Positions 33,425 to 44,104 of a stretch of DNA of 64,000 bases are shown here, piece by piece. Positions within the stretch are counted from its first letter, which is position 1, and each line of letters begins with the position of its first letter. The DNA is from Rusavskia elegans (Eukaryota > Ascomycota > Lecanoromycetes > Teloschistales > Teloschistaceae): contig SAUG01000038.1 of assembly GCA_011316305.1 (NCBI GenBank), forward strand, positions 1 through 64,000, read 5' to 3'. The notes below the pieces were generated by a model. The model searched no databases, was not told the DNA's origin, and saw only the letters and a list, made by a program, of their open reading frames with translations. A program made the translations under genes and the position numbers.

Positions 33425-35128
33425 AGATAGGACAGGGAGCACGGAGAGGATGCTTCTATACGCATACTCAGAAACGAGGATAGCCATGTGGCGATGAATC
33501 GGATGGCATTAGAATAGATATGGTATCTCGAAATTCTGGGTATCTACCTATCATTAGGCAGATCATAGCATAAAGGTCTTCTCTCAGCTAAGAGAATGAA
33601 TTCATGTAGAATCCCCAGCCTATTCCGCGCTCGTCTTGCTTCATGTCAGGTTGACCACAACCCATACGGCATCCAGGTGACATTTAGCATAGAGAAACAA
33701 TGTCAAGTTTGGGTTCAGCTACCAGACTCGCTCTACCATATTGATGACGCTCACGGCATGACCAGCTCTATGTGAGACACAAACTCTCCACCCCTTATTG
33801 AATTTATTTCCCGAGGCGAGTAAAGGGACTGGTTCTACTGGAGTCGACATCTGTACTTTTGATTGATAGAGGGAACAAACGTTGGACAAACCAGAGTTTG
33901 GCAGGCGCCAAAGGTAAAATAGGTGACAGTGCATGATCCAGGAGATTCACATAATACGGAATCAATCGAGCAGACTTTCGCAAGTGAATGGTTGAATTAC
34001 TTTCGATCAGTACGAATAGTAGGTCCCTACAGAAGCAGGACTTATATCCAGCTCGTGTTTTCACCTCCGCTTGCTTTGCCCTCGGTTTTAGGAGCTTCCA
34101 TTTGTGAATACTTGCTTCATGGCCAATAAGTAATAAATCCTGGTACATACAATCATCTGAGCTTCGATTAAACACCTGTTAGACCCCTTAAGATATCTCT
34201 TGCGCTGGGCTGTTGCTGCGAGACAGAGGAAACTTCACAAGAGAATAGCTGTGATTGGTCTTTGTGGCAGAAAACGATAGACCGAGGGGACGTCGAGAGG
34301 ATGTAGTATCCACCCGGGGTTTACCCGGCGCTAGGCTCATGTGGTCATTAGACAGCTTGCTGTCTCTTTTACACGCCGTGATTTCATTTCTGGTCAGCCC
34401 CTATTATTGTACGCTAAGATATCTACCCGCTTATCCATTGGCTGTGAAGTGTTTTCGCATACGTCCGATATATCCGGCGGACCATCAAAACTCTATCCTT
34501 GCATGCAAGGTGTCCACAATCCTGGCCAGGGCAAGGATCCCTGAGTGTTCCTCCATGAGTGGGTTCGGACTCGGAGAGCGCTCTCCAAGACATGGGCGAA
34601 TGAGTAGAGGGTGAGTCATTAGACGACTAGATCTCAAAGACATGCTTCAGGAAACACGGTCCTCGAGGCCTCCGACACTGCCCACGGATTGCCCATGGCC
34701 CAGATCCTTCCCGTTCTGAGGCGGAGTTGAAGGTGTGTTTCCAGTTTGTATACCGAGCCCAAGCAGCCTCGAAACAACCGCTGGTGGCGCCTATTGGACT
34801 CGACAAGCCCTATATGGCATTTATATTTGGCATGAAATCTATAACGAAGGAGTCTGGTGGAGAAAACCGATGGAAGAACAACCATCCAAGCCTCCGAGCA
34901 GCGGCTGAACACCAGGAAGAGGCGCAATGCTCGGGGCCTAGGGTGTGAAGAACAAGAGTGAGGTGTATAAAAGATGGGTTTGGCAGCAGAAGAAAACGTT
35001 TTTCAAAACACATCGATCAGCAAGTTCTCTACTCAGTGATCCATTTCATCTGAATCTCCCGGGAAGAGTACCACCTGCCTACCTCTCTTCCATACCGAAA
35101 TCTACAGATCAGCGCACAGACATCAATC
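33425..35128. other. intergenic, 1.7 kb
   Basis: Downstream of SHP1 and upstream of a small secreted gene. Open frames here (for example 33804-34175 minus and 34255-34614 plus) lack domains, signal peptides or supported introns. A TATA box lies at the 3' end. Confidence 0.35.
34966..34972 (+). promoter_or_regulatory. TATA box of the small secreted cysteine protein gene
   Basis: TATAAAA lies about 157 nt before the ATG of the small secreted protein, supporting that this is a real transcription unit. Confidence 0.5.
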
Positions 35129-35401
35129 ATGTATCCCAGCACTCTCCTATCCCTCCTCAGCCTCATTTCCTTTGCTCTCACCTCACCTATTGGCTTTGAG
35201 CGCAGGAGGGTAATAGATCTCACCCAATGCCAGTCGTTCGAAGAAATCTGTGTAAGGCCTTCATACTGTCGATGGCGGTCGGGTCGCCCGCCGAGTGTCA
35301 TACCTGACTAATGAGCTCTCCAACAGAATAAAGAACAAACCTCATGCCACCTCAGATGTTCACCAGCGCCGGCGGTCTACACCGTTCCCGGGAAGGCGTA
35401 G
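35129..35401 (+). CDS. small secreted cysteine-containing protein
   Basis: Exon 1 is 35129-35251 and exon 2 35327-35401, giving 65 residues. The 75-nt intron has a GTAAGG donor, a CTGACTAAT branch site and a CAG acceptor. The N-terminus (MYPSTLLSLLSLISFALTSP) is a clear signal peptide. The mature peptide has four cysteines (TQC, EEIC, SCHLRC), enough for two disulfides. A TATA box precedes it. The reading frame of exon 2 stays open for another 119 codons after the TAG at 35399-35401, so this may be the N-terminal part of a longer protein with a missed intron or an in-frame stop. No family is recognised. Confidence 0.55.
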
Positions 35402-35942
35402 TCAGGGACTGAAGGGAACTGTGCTATCTTAGGTCTTTCAGCTGAATATTCGATCACGTTCCAGCGTACTGTTTTATACACCTGCTTGGGATACTTGGAG
35501 TCTGGGATTGGCGGGCTGGTTCCTGGTAACGAAGACGTCGAGGCTGATAGGTCGAGCTTGAGCTTTGCGGGTCCGGTTGGACATCGCCAGTTTTCTATTG
35601 CATATGAAATCTCTCAAATGAATCTTAGTCCACCATCGTTGGACGTCATTTCATCAAGCGACCGTTTAGAAACGAGAATACGCCGTTGGACTCAGTTCTC
35701 TCAGCGTCCTTACATTCTATCCAGAATCGTCGTTTGCAGTTACTGGCCGATTCAGTGACATGACTGATCATGCAGGAAGACTTGTGATTTACAATATGCG
35801 ATTCAAATGTGAGAGAGATGGAGTGAGTGACATAGGTCCCCTGACGTCAGAGGAGAAACCGCAATTCAAATGCCTTAACCCCGGCAATTATGTCCGGGTT
35901 TGCTCGATTGGAATCTCTGCGGGCGTTTGCTACACTCGGTGA
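35402..35942 (+). other. possible continuation of the small secreted protein gene
   Basis: After the TAG, the same frame is open to 35758 and contains SGTEGNCAILGLSAEYSITF and LSFAGPVGHRQFSIAYEI, which look like beta-rich extracellular sequence. A second frame (35760-35942) ends with three Cys in ...FKCLNPGNYVRVCSIGISAGVCYTR. Together they could be later exons of one secreted protein. I could not find a canonical intron bridging the stop. An AATAAA follows near 35993. Confidence 0.35.
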
Positions 35943-36095
35943 TTTTCCATTCCAAGGACTTGGAGCCGATGATACTTATAATTAACTGATTGAATAAATA
36001 CTCGTTATCACATCCTTTTACTTCTTCTGGATCACTTGTGAAGTTCTCATGTTGATGTAGCCATACACCTCTAGATATCTCCTTCAGTCCTTATC

Positions 36096-38149
36096 ATGGA
36101 CAAGATCACTGACAAGATAGCTGCCCTGCCAAATGATGCCAGCTTCTTCTCTCTGGAGTTCTTCCCACCGAAGACTCAGATCGTACGTCTTTTGTATGCC
36201 CGACACCGATCACCAAATAACCTTCAATCCAGGGCTTCTCTAACCTTCAAGACCGTTTACAGCGCATGTCACAATCCCTCAGACCTCTCTTTGTCAATGT
36301 GACGTGGGGTGCGGGTGGCTGCACATCTTCACGGTCCCTTGAGCTTGCTGAAATATGTCAGCGGCAACTCGGACTTACGACATGTTTACATCTCACCTGC
36401 ACCAACATGAAAAGGAAGGTGGTTGACGAAGCCTTGCAAGAAGCCAAGATCATAGGGGTCAGAAACATCCTGGCCTTGAGAGGGGATCCGCCCAGAGACG
36501 AAGAGTACCGGCTAGACACGGAGGATGGGGAAGAAGAGGAAGAAGTAAAGGAAAATAATGAGGAGTTCGTTTGGGCTGCAGACCTTGTCAGACACATACG
36601 ACGGAGATATGGTGACTTCTTCTGCATTGGCGTTGCAGCATACCCGGAAGGACATTCAGACGAATCGCATCCGCGAGAGCAGAATTATGAAAAAGACCTC
36701 CCGTATCTGATAAAGAAGGTTCAGGCCGGCGCTGACTTCCTTGTGACCCAGTTCTTCTTCGATGTAAACGCCTATACAAGATTCGAGAAGACACTACGGG
36801 AACATGACTCCGAAGTTTTTCGCAAGATTCCAATCATCCCTGGATTATTACCCATCCAAAACTATCAGATCTTAAAGAGAACCACCAAATTGGCTCATTG
36901 TCGGATACCTCCAGGTCTACTGGAGGCTCTGGATCCAATCAAGGTCGACGATGAGGAAGTCAAAAGAAAAGGCATCGATGCGATATGTGACATAATTAGG
37001 GAGATCCAGGCAGTTAAATCACACGGACCTCGGGGCTTCCATTTCTATACTTTGAATCTAGAGAAAGTTGTTGGGTCAATCCTCGAAAACTGCAATCTTA
37101 TACCCTCTGAACTACCCGCAATCGACGGTGAAGACTCAGCCACCAGTGACTTACCGGCAACGACGAACGGCATAAATGGCACAACTGAGAAAGCTGTTAT
37201 TGGTACCTCGCAAGTCCGCAAACCCTCTGACCTACCTTCCAGCCGGCGTACGTCCATCACTTCAAACTACCTGACAACAACAATTAACGACTTCTCCTCT
37301 TCTGCCCCCAACGCCACAAACACCGCCAGCAGCCAAACCGTCAACACCGCCTCGCGTGAAGCAACCTGGGACGACTATCCCAACGGCCGTTTCGGCGACG
37401 CCCGCTCCCCGGCTTTTGGAACACCCGTATCTTACTCGCCCTGCTCCCTCCCCTGCACTCCAGCTCAAGCACGCTCTCTCTGGGGCGAACCTACCTCACC
37501 CTCCGCAATAACTAACCTCTTCACATCCCACCTCTCCGGCAAATCCCCACCCCAACTTCCCTGGTCCGATGATTCCTCGCCCTCCCTATCACCCGAAACG
37601 GCACTCATCCGCGACCATTTACTGACTCTCACCACGACCCGGAATTGGTGGACCATCGCCTCCCAACCCGCCATCGACGGCCTGCCCAGCACCGATCCCA
37701 TCCACGGCTGGGGTCCCGCAAAAGGTTTCGTCTTTCAGAAACCTTTCGTCGAATTCTTCTGCCCCGCCAATGATTGGCACGACCGTCTGAAGCCTTTTCT
37801 CAAATCTTCCTCCATCTCCCCAGAAATAAGTTTCTACGCCGGCACTTCATCCGGCCGATTCGAATCCAGTGAGAGCAGTGACGCGGTGCATGCGGTGACG
37901 TGGGGGAGTTTTCTGGGGAAGGAGATTATGACGGCGACGATGGTCGAGGAGGTCAGTTTTCGGCAGTGGTGCGAGGAGGCGTTTGGGAGGTGGGCGGAAT
38001 GGGCGAGGTGCTGTAGGGATGGGGAGGCGAGGGCGTTTTTAAGGAGGCAAGGCGAGGGGGTGGTGTTGGTTAATGTTATTGGGCATCGATATCGGGATGG
38101 GGAGGGGGGGAGGCTTTGGGAGGTGTTGAGGGAGGTTGTGGAGAGGTAG
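36096..38149 (+). CDS. MET12: methylenetetrahydrofolate reductase, Met12 type
   Basis: It reduces 5,10-methylenetetrahydrofolate to 5-methyltetrahydrofolate, feeding methionine synthesis. Exon 1 is 36096-36182 and exon 2 36233-38149 after a 50-nt intron, giving 667 residues. The catalytic TIM barrel shows FFSLEFFPPKTQIGFSNL, VTWGAGGCTSSRSLELA, LHLTCTN and NILALRGDPPRDEEYR, then GADFLVTQFFFD and IPIIPGLLPIQNY. The C-terminal regulatory domain is recognisable (WTIASQPAIDGLPSTDPIHGWGP). The N-terminal motifs match yeast Met12 better than Met13. A poorly conserved Ser/Thr/Pro-rich linker of about 140 residues joins the domains. It converges on CYK3. Confidence 0.95.
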
Positions 38150-38489
38150 GGGGAGGTGACAGGTGTTATGGGGTTATGAGTGTAGACGATGATGATACTC
38201 AGGTTTACATGTGCCATGTGTATTATCTATGTCATGAATGCTCAGGAAAAACATCTAAGCCGGATACAGTAGAGAGACCATGGTCTTTGATAACAAATAG
38301 TGTATACATCGCTTTTCTGGCCACTTAGGTATAATACCAATGTTTGTACATCCATAACGCCCCACCCCTAAAGCTTTTATATTGAACAGGACCTGCGCCG
38401 AGACATGCAATATACACCCAACAACAACCTCCCCAGAAAAGTTCAAGAAACTCTTAACACCAAGCTCACGCATATTTTACAAGAAAATC
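38150..38489. other. convergent intergenic region, MET12 / CYK3
   Basis: 340 nt of 3' flanking sequence. Nothing recognised. Confidence 0.45.
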
Positions 38490-41400
38490 TCAAACACATT
38501 CCCACTCCCCAAAAACACACCACCGCGCACTCCTATCCGCCAACACCAACCCCCTCCACGTCCCTCTCTCCCCTATCTTGATGATCGTCTCCCAAACACC
38601 ACCATCCGCTCCATCGGACGTACTCATCGCATTATCCGCTTTCCGCGACAGCCTCAATATCTTCCCGCTCGGGGCCTGGATTGCCAATTTAGCCGGCTTG
38701 GACTGCGCCTGGGATTGCTGCACGGAGTGAGAATTGGAGGAGCCGGACGCCTGGGAAAAATAATCGGAGCCGGATACAGACGACGAGATCATGGACATGG
38801 CGGACGAGGGGCGGGCGAATGGGATTGGGGATTGGGCGGATGGGGGAGGCGTGGTGCATGCCATTGACGAGGGGTGCTGGCGGACGGCGAAGACGAAGGT
38901 GTTATTTACGGCCAGGCGTTTACATTGCGGTTGGGCGACGTAGAGATCATGGCGTTGAGCATGTGGTGTTGGGTGCCTGAGGAGGAATTCATAGGGGGGG
39001 TTGTTGCCCGTGTGGATTATGGGGATGGCGAAGGTGATGGGATGGGGGTTATCTTTGAAAGAGTGCATGAGACCGCGGATACCGGAGTAGACTTTCAGAA
39101 CACCTTGACCTTCGTCACCAGGGAGATGAGCTTTGACTGTGTAGCGCTTTTGGCCGGCTACCCATTCGGCTTGGGCGAGAGCACGGGTGGTCGTGGTGTC
39201 GCCGCTTTCGAACCAGTCGCCGTCGGCATCGCGGACGTAGGAGCGAGCTTCCACTTCGGCATAGCATTCGATGTCGGTCGGCACGTTGAATTGGATCTGG
39301 ACGAGCTCGAGATTGTCGATCCGACAGAGGCTGGTATCGTAATCGACCATCTGAATGTCGTTTTTGAAGTATGGCGGACAGGCACACGGCAGTGCTAGGA
39401 GGATATCCGGCGTCACTGGTGGGCATATATGCTGTTGCTCGTGGTACTGAGGCACATGGGTGTAGCAAGCCTCGAGAGGTCGTGCCAGGAACCATCCATT
39501 CTCGGCGACTTGAGGTCCTGCGCATGAGTAATGCGCCCTTTTGGGGTTTGTTGGAGAAGCAAGTGAGCAATCCATGATTCTCCAGCCGTTGTCGACAATG
39601 ACAGCATTCCACCAGTGGTTCGGTCTGGGTACACTATCCAGATCAATCGCCTCTCCAGGTGACTTCAAGTAACCTCTCACTACCTCCGCATGGAGGCCCA
39701 TAGCTGAGCACATCTCTGCGACCAGAACAGCAACTTCTTCGGCGCATCCCCTCCGCATCTGGATGACCCGCCTCGTGTCTACTTCGCCCTCAAAGTCTTC
39801 TTCCCATGAGATCTTCTCGCTGACCCAGGTGAATATCGCTCGAAGTCTCTGGGCGTCGCTCCTATATGGCCGACAGACGTAGCCTTGAGCTAGACTGGCC
39901 GGGGTCGTCATTGGGGGTAGACTGTTGACGAAGCGTGCGCTCTTGTCCACAAGCTGGTAATTGACAGATGAGAAATCGACTGGTTGATCCAAAGGCAGCC
40001 CATCCTGTCCTTCGTCTCCCTCCGTGGACTCGAGCAGTACATCGATTGGAGCCACGACAGGATAATCCATCATCTGACATCTTTCGGCCTTTTCTACCCT
40101 CTCATTCCGGCTTAGGGAATTGGATCTATTGATGTCTCGCCGAACTTGGACCCAGTCAATGCCACTTTTCTCTCCGCCCAGTCCGAGGTCTCGAGCCGCG
40201 CTACCTCCAGCGATTGCAGTGACACCATTGGGGAGGAGGTTCTTGATCGGTGAACGTGGAGGTTCCATTTGCCCAGCAGCTATACTGCTCCTCGCACTGG
40301 CCGCACTGGTCTTAGCCGACTCTACCAATTTCTTGAAGAAGCCACTCTTCTTTGGCTTCGGTGCAGTCAGCCCGCCAAGGACACCATCCGACTCTACTGT
40401 ACTTCCCGCCCAAGCTCCTTGGGCTGAAGAGTTTGGTCTCGGCGGTTGTATGTCTCCAGTCGTATGGGATCTAATGGGCAAAGATTTGTTTAGACCTGAA
40501 GGGTCTTCCTGTCGGTCGCCCACCACACTCATCGGTCGGTTCCTATTGATACTTCCCCAGCCTTTCCTCCGGGCTAAACTCCCTGCACTCGTAGCGCTAA
40601 AACCCCCGGCAGAGTAGCCGCTCATCAGACTCTGGCTGGTCTTCGAGCTACTCGTCGTTCCGGTCGTTGCATTGCTTTGGACACCACTGGAAGAATTCGT
40701 GGCGCTTGACTTATTCGTGAACGTACGACCAAGCATATCGCGGCCCAGCTCGTAAGCAGATTTACGGCTCCTGAGCTTGCGATTGGAGCTAACGCTTCCT
40801 ACAATAGAAGGTCTTACGCCTTGCGCTGAATTAGTCCTCGGCCAGAAAGTCGACTCTTTCGCAGGGACAGGAGGTGGATGCATTGAGTCGTCTGGTAGGA
40901 AAAGCTCGTCCTGCGGCCTGCCGTCAGACTTCTGCAAAGCCCGAAGGCGGCTTTCCATGCGCTCCACATGATTGTCGATCTCTGGAGGACCCTGACTATA
41001 TTCGCCGGAAGGTGAAGTCAGGCGACTGTTGTAGGCGTCAAACATTGGTTTATCATTGCGAGCAGAAACGAGACCGAGGGAACTACGAGGTCGAGTTGAA
41101 TGGGTTTGCGGCCTTACGCGAAGCTCTTCGAACGCTTCAGGGGACCATGGATCCAGGATCCTTCGTTCTGGTTCATGATTATTGGACGGCGAGTCCTGGC
41201 GCATCTCCATGCCCTGTAGGGACGTCATGACATCTTCCATTGCATCCCGCAAAGGCGAAGGCGTCATGCCAATGCCCCCTGGTGATGGTGGTATAGGAGA
41301 TGCGCCTCTAGACATTGTAGGACATCTATCGTTCATTGACGGAGCAGGAGAAGGTGTCCGAGCGGCACGCGACGCCTGGTAGGGTACACGATGTACAGGT

Positions 41401-42083
41401 GGTGGTGGTGGAGGTGGAGAAGGGGAACATTCGTCATACACAGGCGCATTCGGGCGTGGATCATGGCGGTCGACCACGGGCGGGACAAGAGAAGGACCTC
41501 GAGAAGTATGAGGATTGTTGCGGCTTGGGGATACCCCATGAGCCGGCTGATGGAGAAAGCTTGATTGTCTGGAGGGTAGGGGCGAAGGATTCTCGGAGCC
41601 AGCTTCCAGTTTCGGAGCGGCAGTTGACGGCTTCTGCGGGCTAGAGCCGTACGACTGGTAGGGCCTTCTGCTTTTCGTCTTTTGGGGTGTGGCGGTCGGG
41701 GTTACTGTGCTAGAATTGCGTGATACATCGCCGCTTCCCGTTGTAGCTGAGTAGGCAGTGAAGGGTTTGCGAAAGACGCTCTTGGAAGCTTTCGGCGGTG
41801 TGTTGGTACTCGCCGCAGGTGGTGGCATCGGGCTCACCGACCGACTCACAGGCTGAAAAGTCTGATCCAAGACCTTGACGAAGTTGGAGGGGAACAAGCC
41901 AATTGAGCGCTTGTCGCGACGCAATCTTCCACACCAGTAGTTGGAGTCGCCAGCATTCAAAGCTTCGATGAGATCGCCTTCGACGAAGCCCAAGTCGCCT
42001 TTTGTTTCTCCTCCCCAGCTGTACATGGCTCGGACCCAGCAGGGAAACCCTTGGGCAGGTAGATTGGGCGCAACAGCAGCCAT
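38490..42083 (-). CDS. CYK3: cytokinesis protein Cyk3 (SH3 plus transglutaminase-like)
   Basis: Cyk3 promotes actomyosin-ring closure and septum formation, activating chitin synthase in yeast. A single uninterrupted frame encodes 1197 residues. An SH3 domain (VRAMYSWGGETKGDLGFVEGDLIEAL...GLFPSNFVKVL) spans residues 15-70, followed by about 600 disordered, Pro/Ser-rich residues. A transglutaminase-like domain around residues 745-870 contains RRGCAEEVAVLVAEMC, PNHWWNAVIV and WRIMDCSLAS. Cys, His and Asp thus occupy triad-like positions. Next comes a C-terminal domain with PPYFKNDIQMVDYD. Lack of introns over 3.6 kb is notable here but seen in this family. Confidence 0.94.
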   Translation of the reverse strand: MAAVAPNLPAQGFPCWVRAMYSWGGETKGDLGFVEGDLIEALNAGDSNYWCGRLRRDKRSIGLFPSNFVKVLDQTFQPVSRSVSPMPPPAASTNTPPKASKSVFRKPFTAYSATTGSGDVSRNSSTVTPTATPQKTKSRRPYQSYGSSPQKPSTAAPKLEAGSENPSPLPSRQSSFLHQPAHGVSPSRNNPHTSRGPSLVPPVVDRHDPRPNAPVYDECSPSPPPPPPPVHRVPYQASRAARTPSPAPSMNDRCPTMSRGASPIPPSPGGIGMTPSPLRDAMEDVMTSLQGMEMRQDSPSNNHEPERRILDPWSPEAFEELRVRPQTHSTRPRSSLGLVSARNDKPMFDAYNSRLTSPSGEYSQGPPEIDNHVERMESRLRALQKSDGRPQDELFLPDDSMHPPPVPAKESTFWPRTNSAQGVRPSIVGSVSSNRKLRSRKSAYELGRDMLGRTFTNKSSATNSSSGVQSNATTGTTSSSKTSQSLMSGYSAGGFSATSAGSLARRKGWGSINRNRPMSVVGDRQEDPSGLNKSLPIRSHTTGDIQPPRPNSSAQGAWAGSTVESDGVLGGLTAPKPKKSGFFKKLVESAKTSAASARSSIAAGQMEPPRSPIKNLLPNGVTAIAGGSAARDLGLGGEKSGIDWVQVRRDINRSNSLSRNERVEKAERCQMMDYPVVAPIDVLLESTEGDEGQDGLPLDQPVDFSSVNYQLVDKSARFVNSLPPMTTPASLAQGYVCRPYRSDAQRLRAIFTWVSEKISWEEDFEGEVDTRRVIQMRRGCAEEVAVLVAEMCSAMGLHAEVVRGYLKSPGEAIDLDSVPRPNHWWNAVIVDNGWRIMDCSLASPTNPKRAHYSCAGPQVAENGWFLARPLEACYTHVPQYHEQQHICPPVTPDILLALPCACPPYFKNDIQMVDYDTSLCRIDNLELVQIQFNVPTDIECYAEVEARSYVRDADGDWFESGDTTTTRALAQAEWVAGQKRYTVKAHLPGDEGQGVLKVYSGIRGLMHSFKDNPHPITFAIPIIHTGNNPPYEFLLRHPTPHAQRHDLYVAQPQCKRLAVNNTFVFAVRQHPSSMACTTPPPSAQSPIPFARPSSAMSMISSSVSGSDYFSQASGSSNSHSVQQSQAQSKPAKLAIQAPSGKILRLSRKADNAMSTSDGADGGVWETIIKIGERGTWRGLVLADRSARWCVFGEWECV

Positions 42084-43106
42084 GTTGGACTGTGGGATAG
42101 GATAACTCGGGATAGTTGAAGGCAGCGGGCTTGATTCACGGCAACATTCTGGTCGTTACAAAAGTTTCTTGTTCCGTCGATCCCAACAATAAACGTCCTA
42201 ATTCACGCATGCAAGAGGAGAGACTGGTTTCAGCCGGAAACTGGGGTCGGAAGTCTGAGCAGAGAGTTGATGCTCAGGTTCGCAAACTGGCGCCCGAGGG
42301 GCCGTTGTGGAAAGTCTGAGTGTTGACATATTGCCTTCCCAGGACTAGCTCCCGCATCCCGTCCTGAATATAGTCATCTCTATCTTCATCGGACAAAGAC
42401 ATTCTACCAAAACTCACTCACTACTCATTGTGTTTTGTTGGTACTTTTATATTGTGCTATGTGGTCGGTCGATACTGTATGCCCCTGCTTCCTTTGATCT
42501 CAAAGGAATCTCCTTGACCACAAGGCCCTCATCTCTCGGCTAAGACACCCGACAGCCTCCTCTACGGCTGGGACGTTAATCGGCAATGGCTCGACGCAAG
42601 CGGTGGTGTGCTTCAAGTACAGTTCCGTCCAGCTTGTATAGATTCTCACTATGTATGCACATGGTCTACGCAAAATTCTGTATGAATGCTGAATGCTCTC
42701 CTCCAACATCTGAGCGGGTCATTATCCGTCCAGCTTTACTGCGCCTCAAAACCTGAAACCTGTTGTATGAAGCCAGATTTCTTTCCAACTTGTTGCACGT
42801 CTGTCGTAGACATCCATTCGTTGTACCTCCATAAGCACGAAGGACGTTGGTGTTTCATGGGCAGCGGTCAGCCATGCGTCCCTTTGAAGACTGCATGAGA
42901 AGTACGTCGCTTCTTTTTTGCAGCACTTACTCGAGGTACTTGCTTTACTTTACTTTCTTCTTCCCCTGTATCTCAATTCAACTTAACCCGCGTTGAATGC
43001 GCATATTGGGGAGTTACCTATTGCATCCACTTAGAACATAGGACAGCTTCCTGAGCCCACTGGTTTCGGCCGCTGCGATGTATTTACCATCTGTACGTCT
43101 CACCTG
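42084..43106. other. intergenic, 1.0 kb
   Basis: Divergent promoters of CYK3 and the lysozyme-like gene. No coding sequence is supported. Short pyrimidine-rich tracts at 42940-42980. Confidence 0.4.
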
Positions 43107-43895
43107 ATGTGCTTTTCTCCGAGTCTTTCATTGATGACCCAAAAGGGCCTACTACTCGCACCACTACTTTTCTTGTGTGGAAGTGCTGCACCTCAAGGCG
43201 GTGACTCGAACACCCTTGGTCCTGGCGGTTACATTTGTTTTCAGGGATCGACGTTTCCACCTCCGCAACAGTGGAAATCGTTTGAGGAATTGGCCACGAT
43301 CAATCAGGACAGTCTCGGCCCACGCAGCAGCGACATACTCGAGGCTATCAAGTCATTCACTATGTCGCCCACGAATGATCTCGATGCGTACGTATTGTTG
43401 TGCTACTCACGATTTGTTTTGAAGCTGAACATACTTAGCAAGCACTTCCAATGTCTCATACTCGTAATGGTTACACAAGAGTCGGGCGGCGCAGTGAATC
43501 TTGTGGGTGACCAAGGTCTTTCGCATGGTCTTCTTCAAGTGCAGTTGAGAAACCCGGACGAGACACCAGTGACATGCGATCCAAACAGCTGTACCAAGGA
43601 CAAGATTGTGGAGATGCTCCAGCAAGGTGTCTACGGGCACAGTGGCACTGCGCCTGCGGAGCCCCCCGGTATCGCCTTCTATCTTGGCACAAACAGCCCG
43701 GGAGCATCACTGCGGTTTTACAATACGGGTTCCCTGACAGATCCGGACGATTACAGTGTCACCCCTGATCTCAAAAGTACGCAAAGCTATGTCAGCGATA
43801 TAGCTAACCGGCTGTTGGGAGTCTCACCTAAAGAGTTCCCCAACAAGCAATGGCTGCTGGAGACGTGTGGCTTCCAGCCTGCTGAACAACAGTAA
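43107..43895 (+). CDS. secreted lysozyme/transglycosylase-like protein
   Basis: The frame is open from 43107 to 43895. A 51-nt segment, 43388-43438 (GTACGT donor, GCTGAAC branch, TAG acceptor), is almost certainly an in-frame intron, leaving 245 residues. A hydrophobic signal (GLLLAPLLFLCGSAAP) starts the protein; the second Met at 43134 may be the true start. MVTQESGGAVNLVGDQGLSHGLLQVQ matches the lytic-transglycosylase pattern, with catalytic Glu in QES and a GL-x-Q strand after it. Several Cys (YIC, VTCDPNSC, ETCGF) fit an extracellular fold. It may attack bacterial peptidoglycan or wall chitin; the substrate is not visible from sequence. It converges on the GGCT gene. Confidence 0.8.
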   Translation: MCFSPSLSLMTQKGLLLAPLLFLCGSAAPQGGDSNTLGPGGYICFQGSTFPPPQQWKSFEELATINQDSLGPRSSDILEAIKSFTMSPTNDLDAYVLLCYSRFVLKLNILSKHFQCLILVMVTQESGGAVNLVGDQGLSHGLLQVQLRNPDETPVTCDPNSCTKDKIVEMLQQGVYGHSGTAPAEPPGIAFYLGTNSPGASLRFYNTGSLTDPDDYSVTPDLKSTQSYVSDIANRLLGVSPKEFPNKQWLLETCGFQPAEQQ

Positions 43896-44104
43896 TCGTC
43901 CTATCGAGTGTTGCAATTCTCGGAGTCGCATTTCGCTGCGCAGACGGATGTACCGCCTTGTGCAATGTACACTGGAGCATATCTAACTGGCGATATCACA
44001 AGCATTGTTTGAGACTGTGAGTAATCCCAAAAGAGTTTCATCAAGGCTTAATGAACTTCGTGGTCACACAGCGCTCTTCAGCACCTCTTGTTCCTTCGTA
44101 CTCT

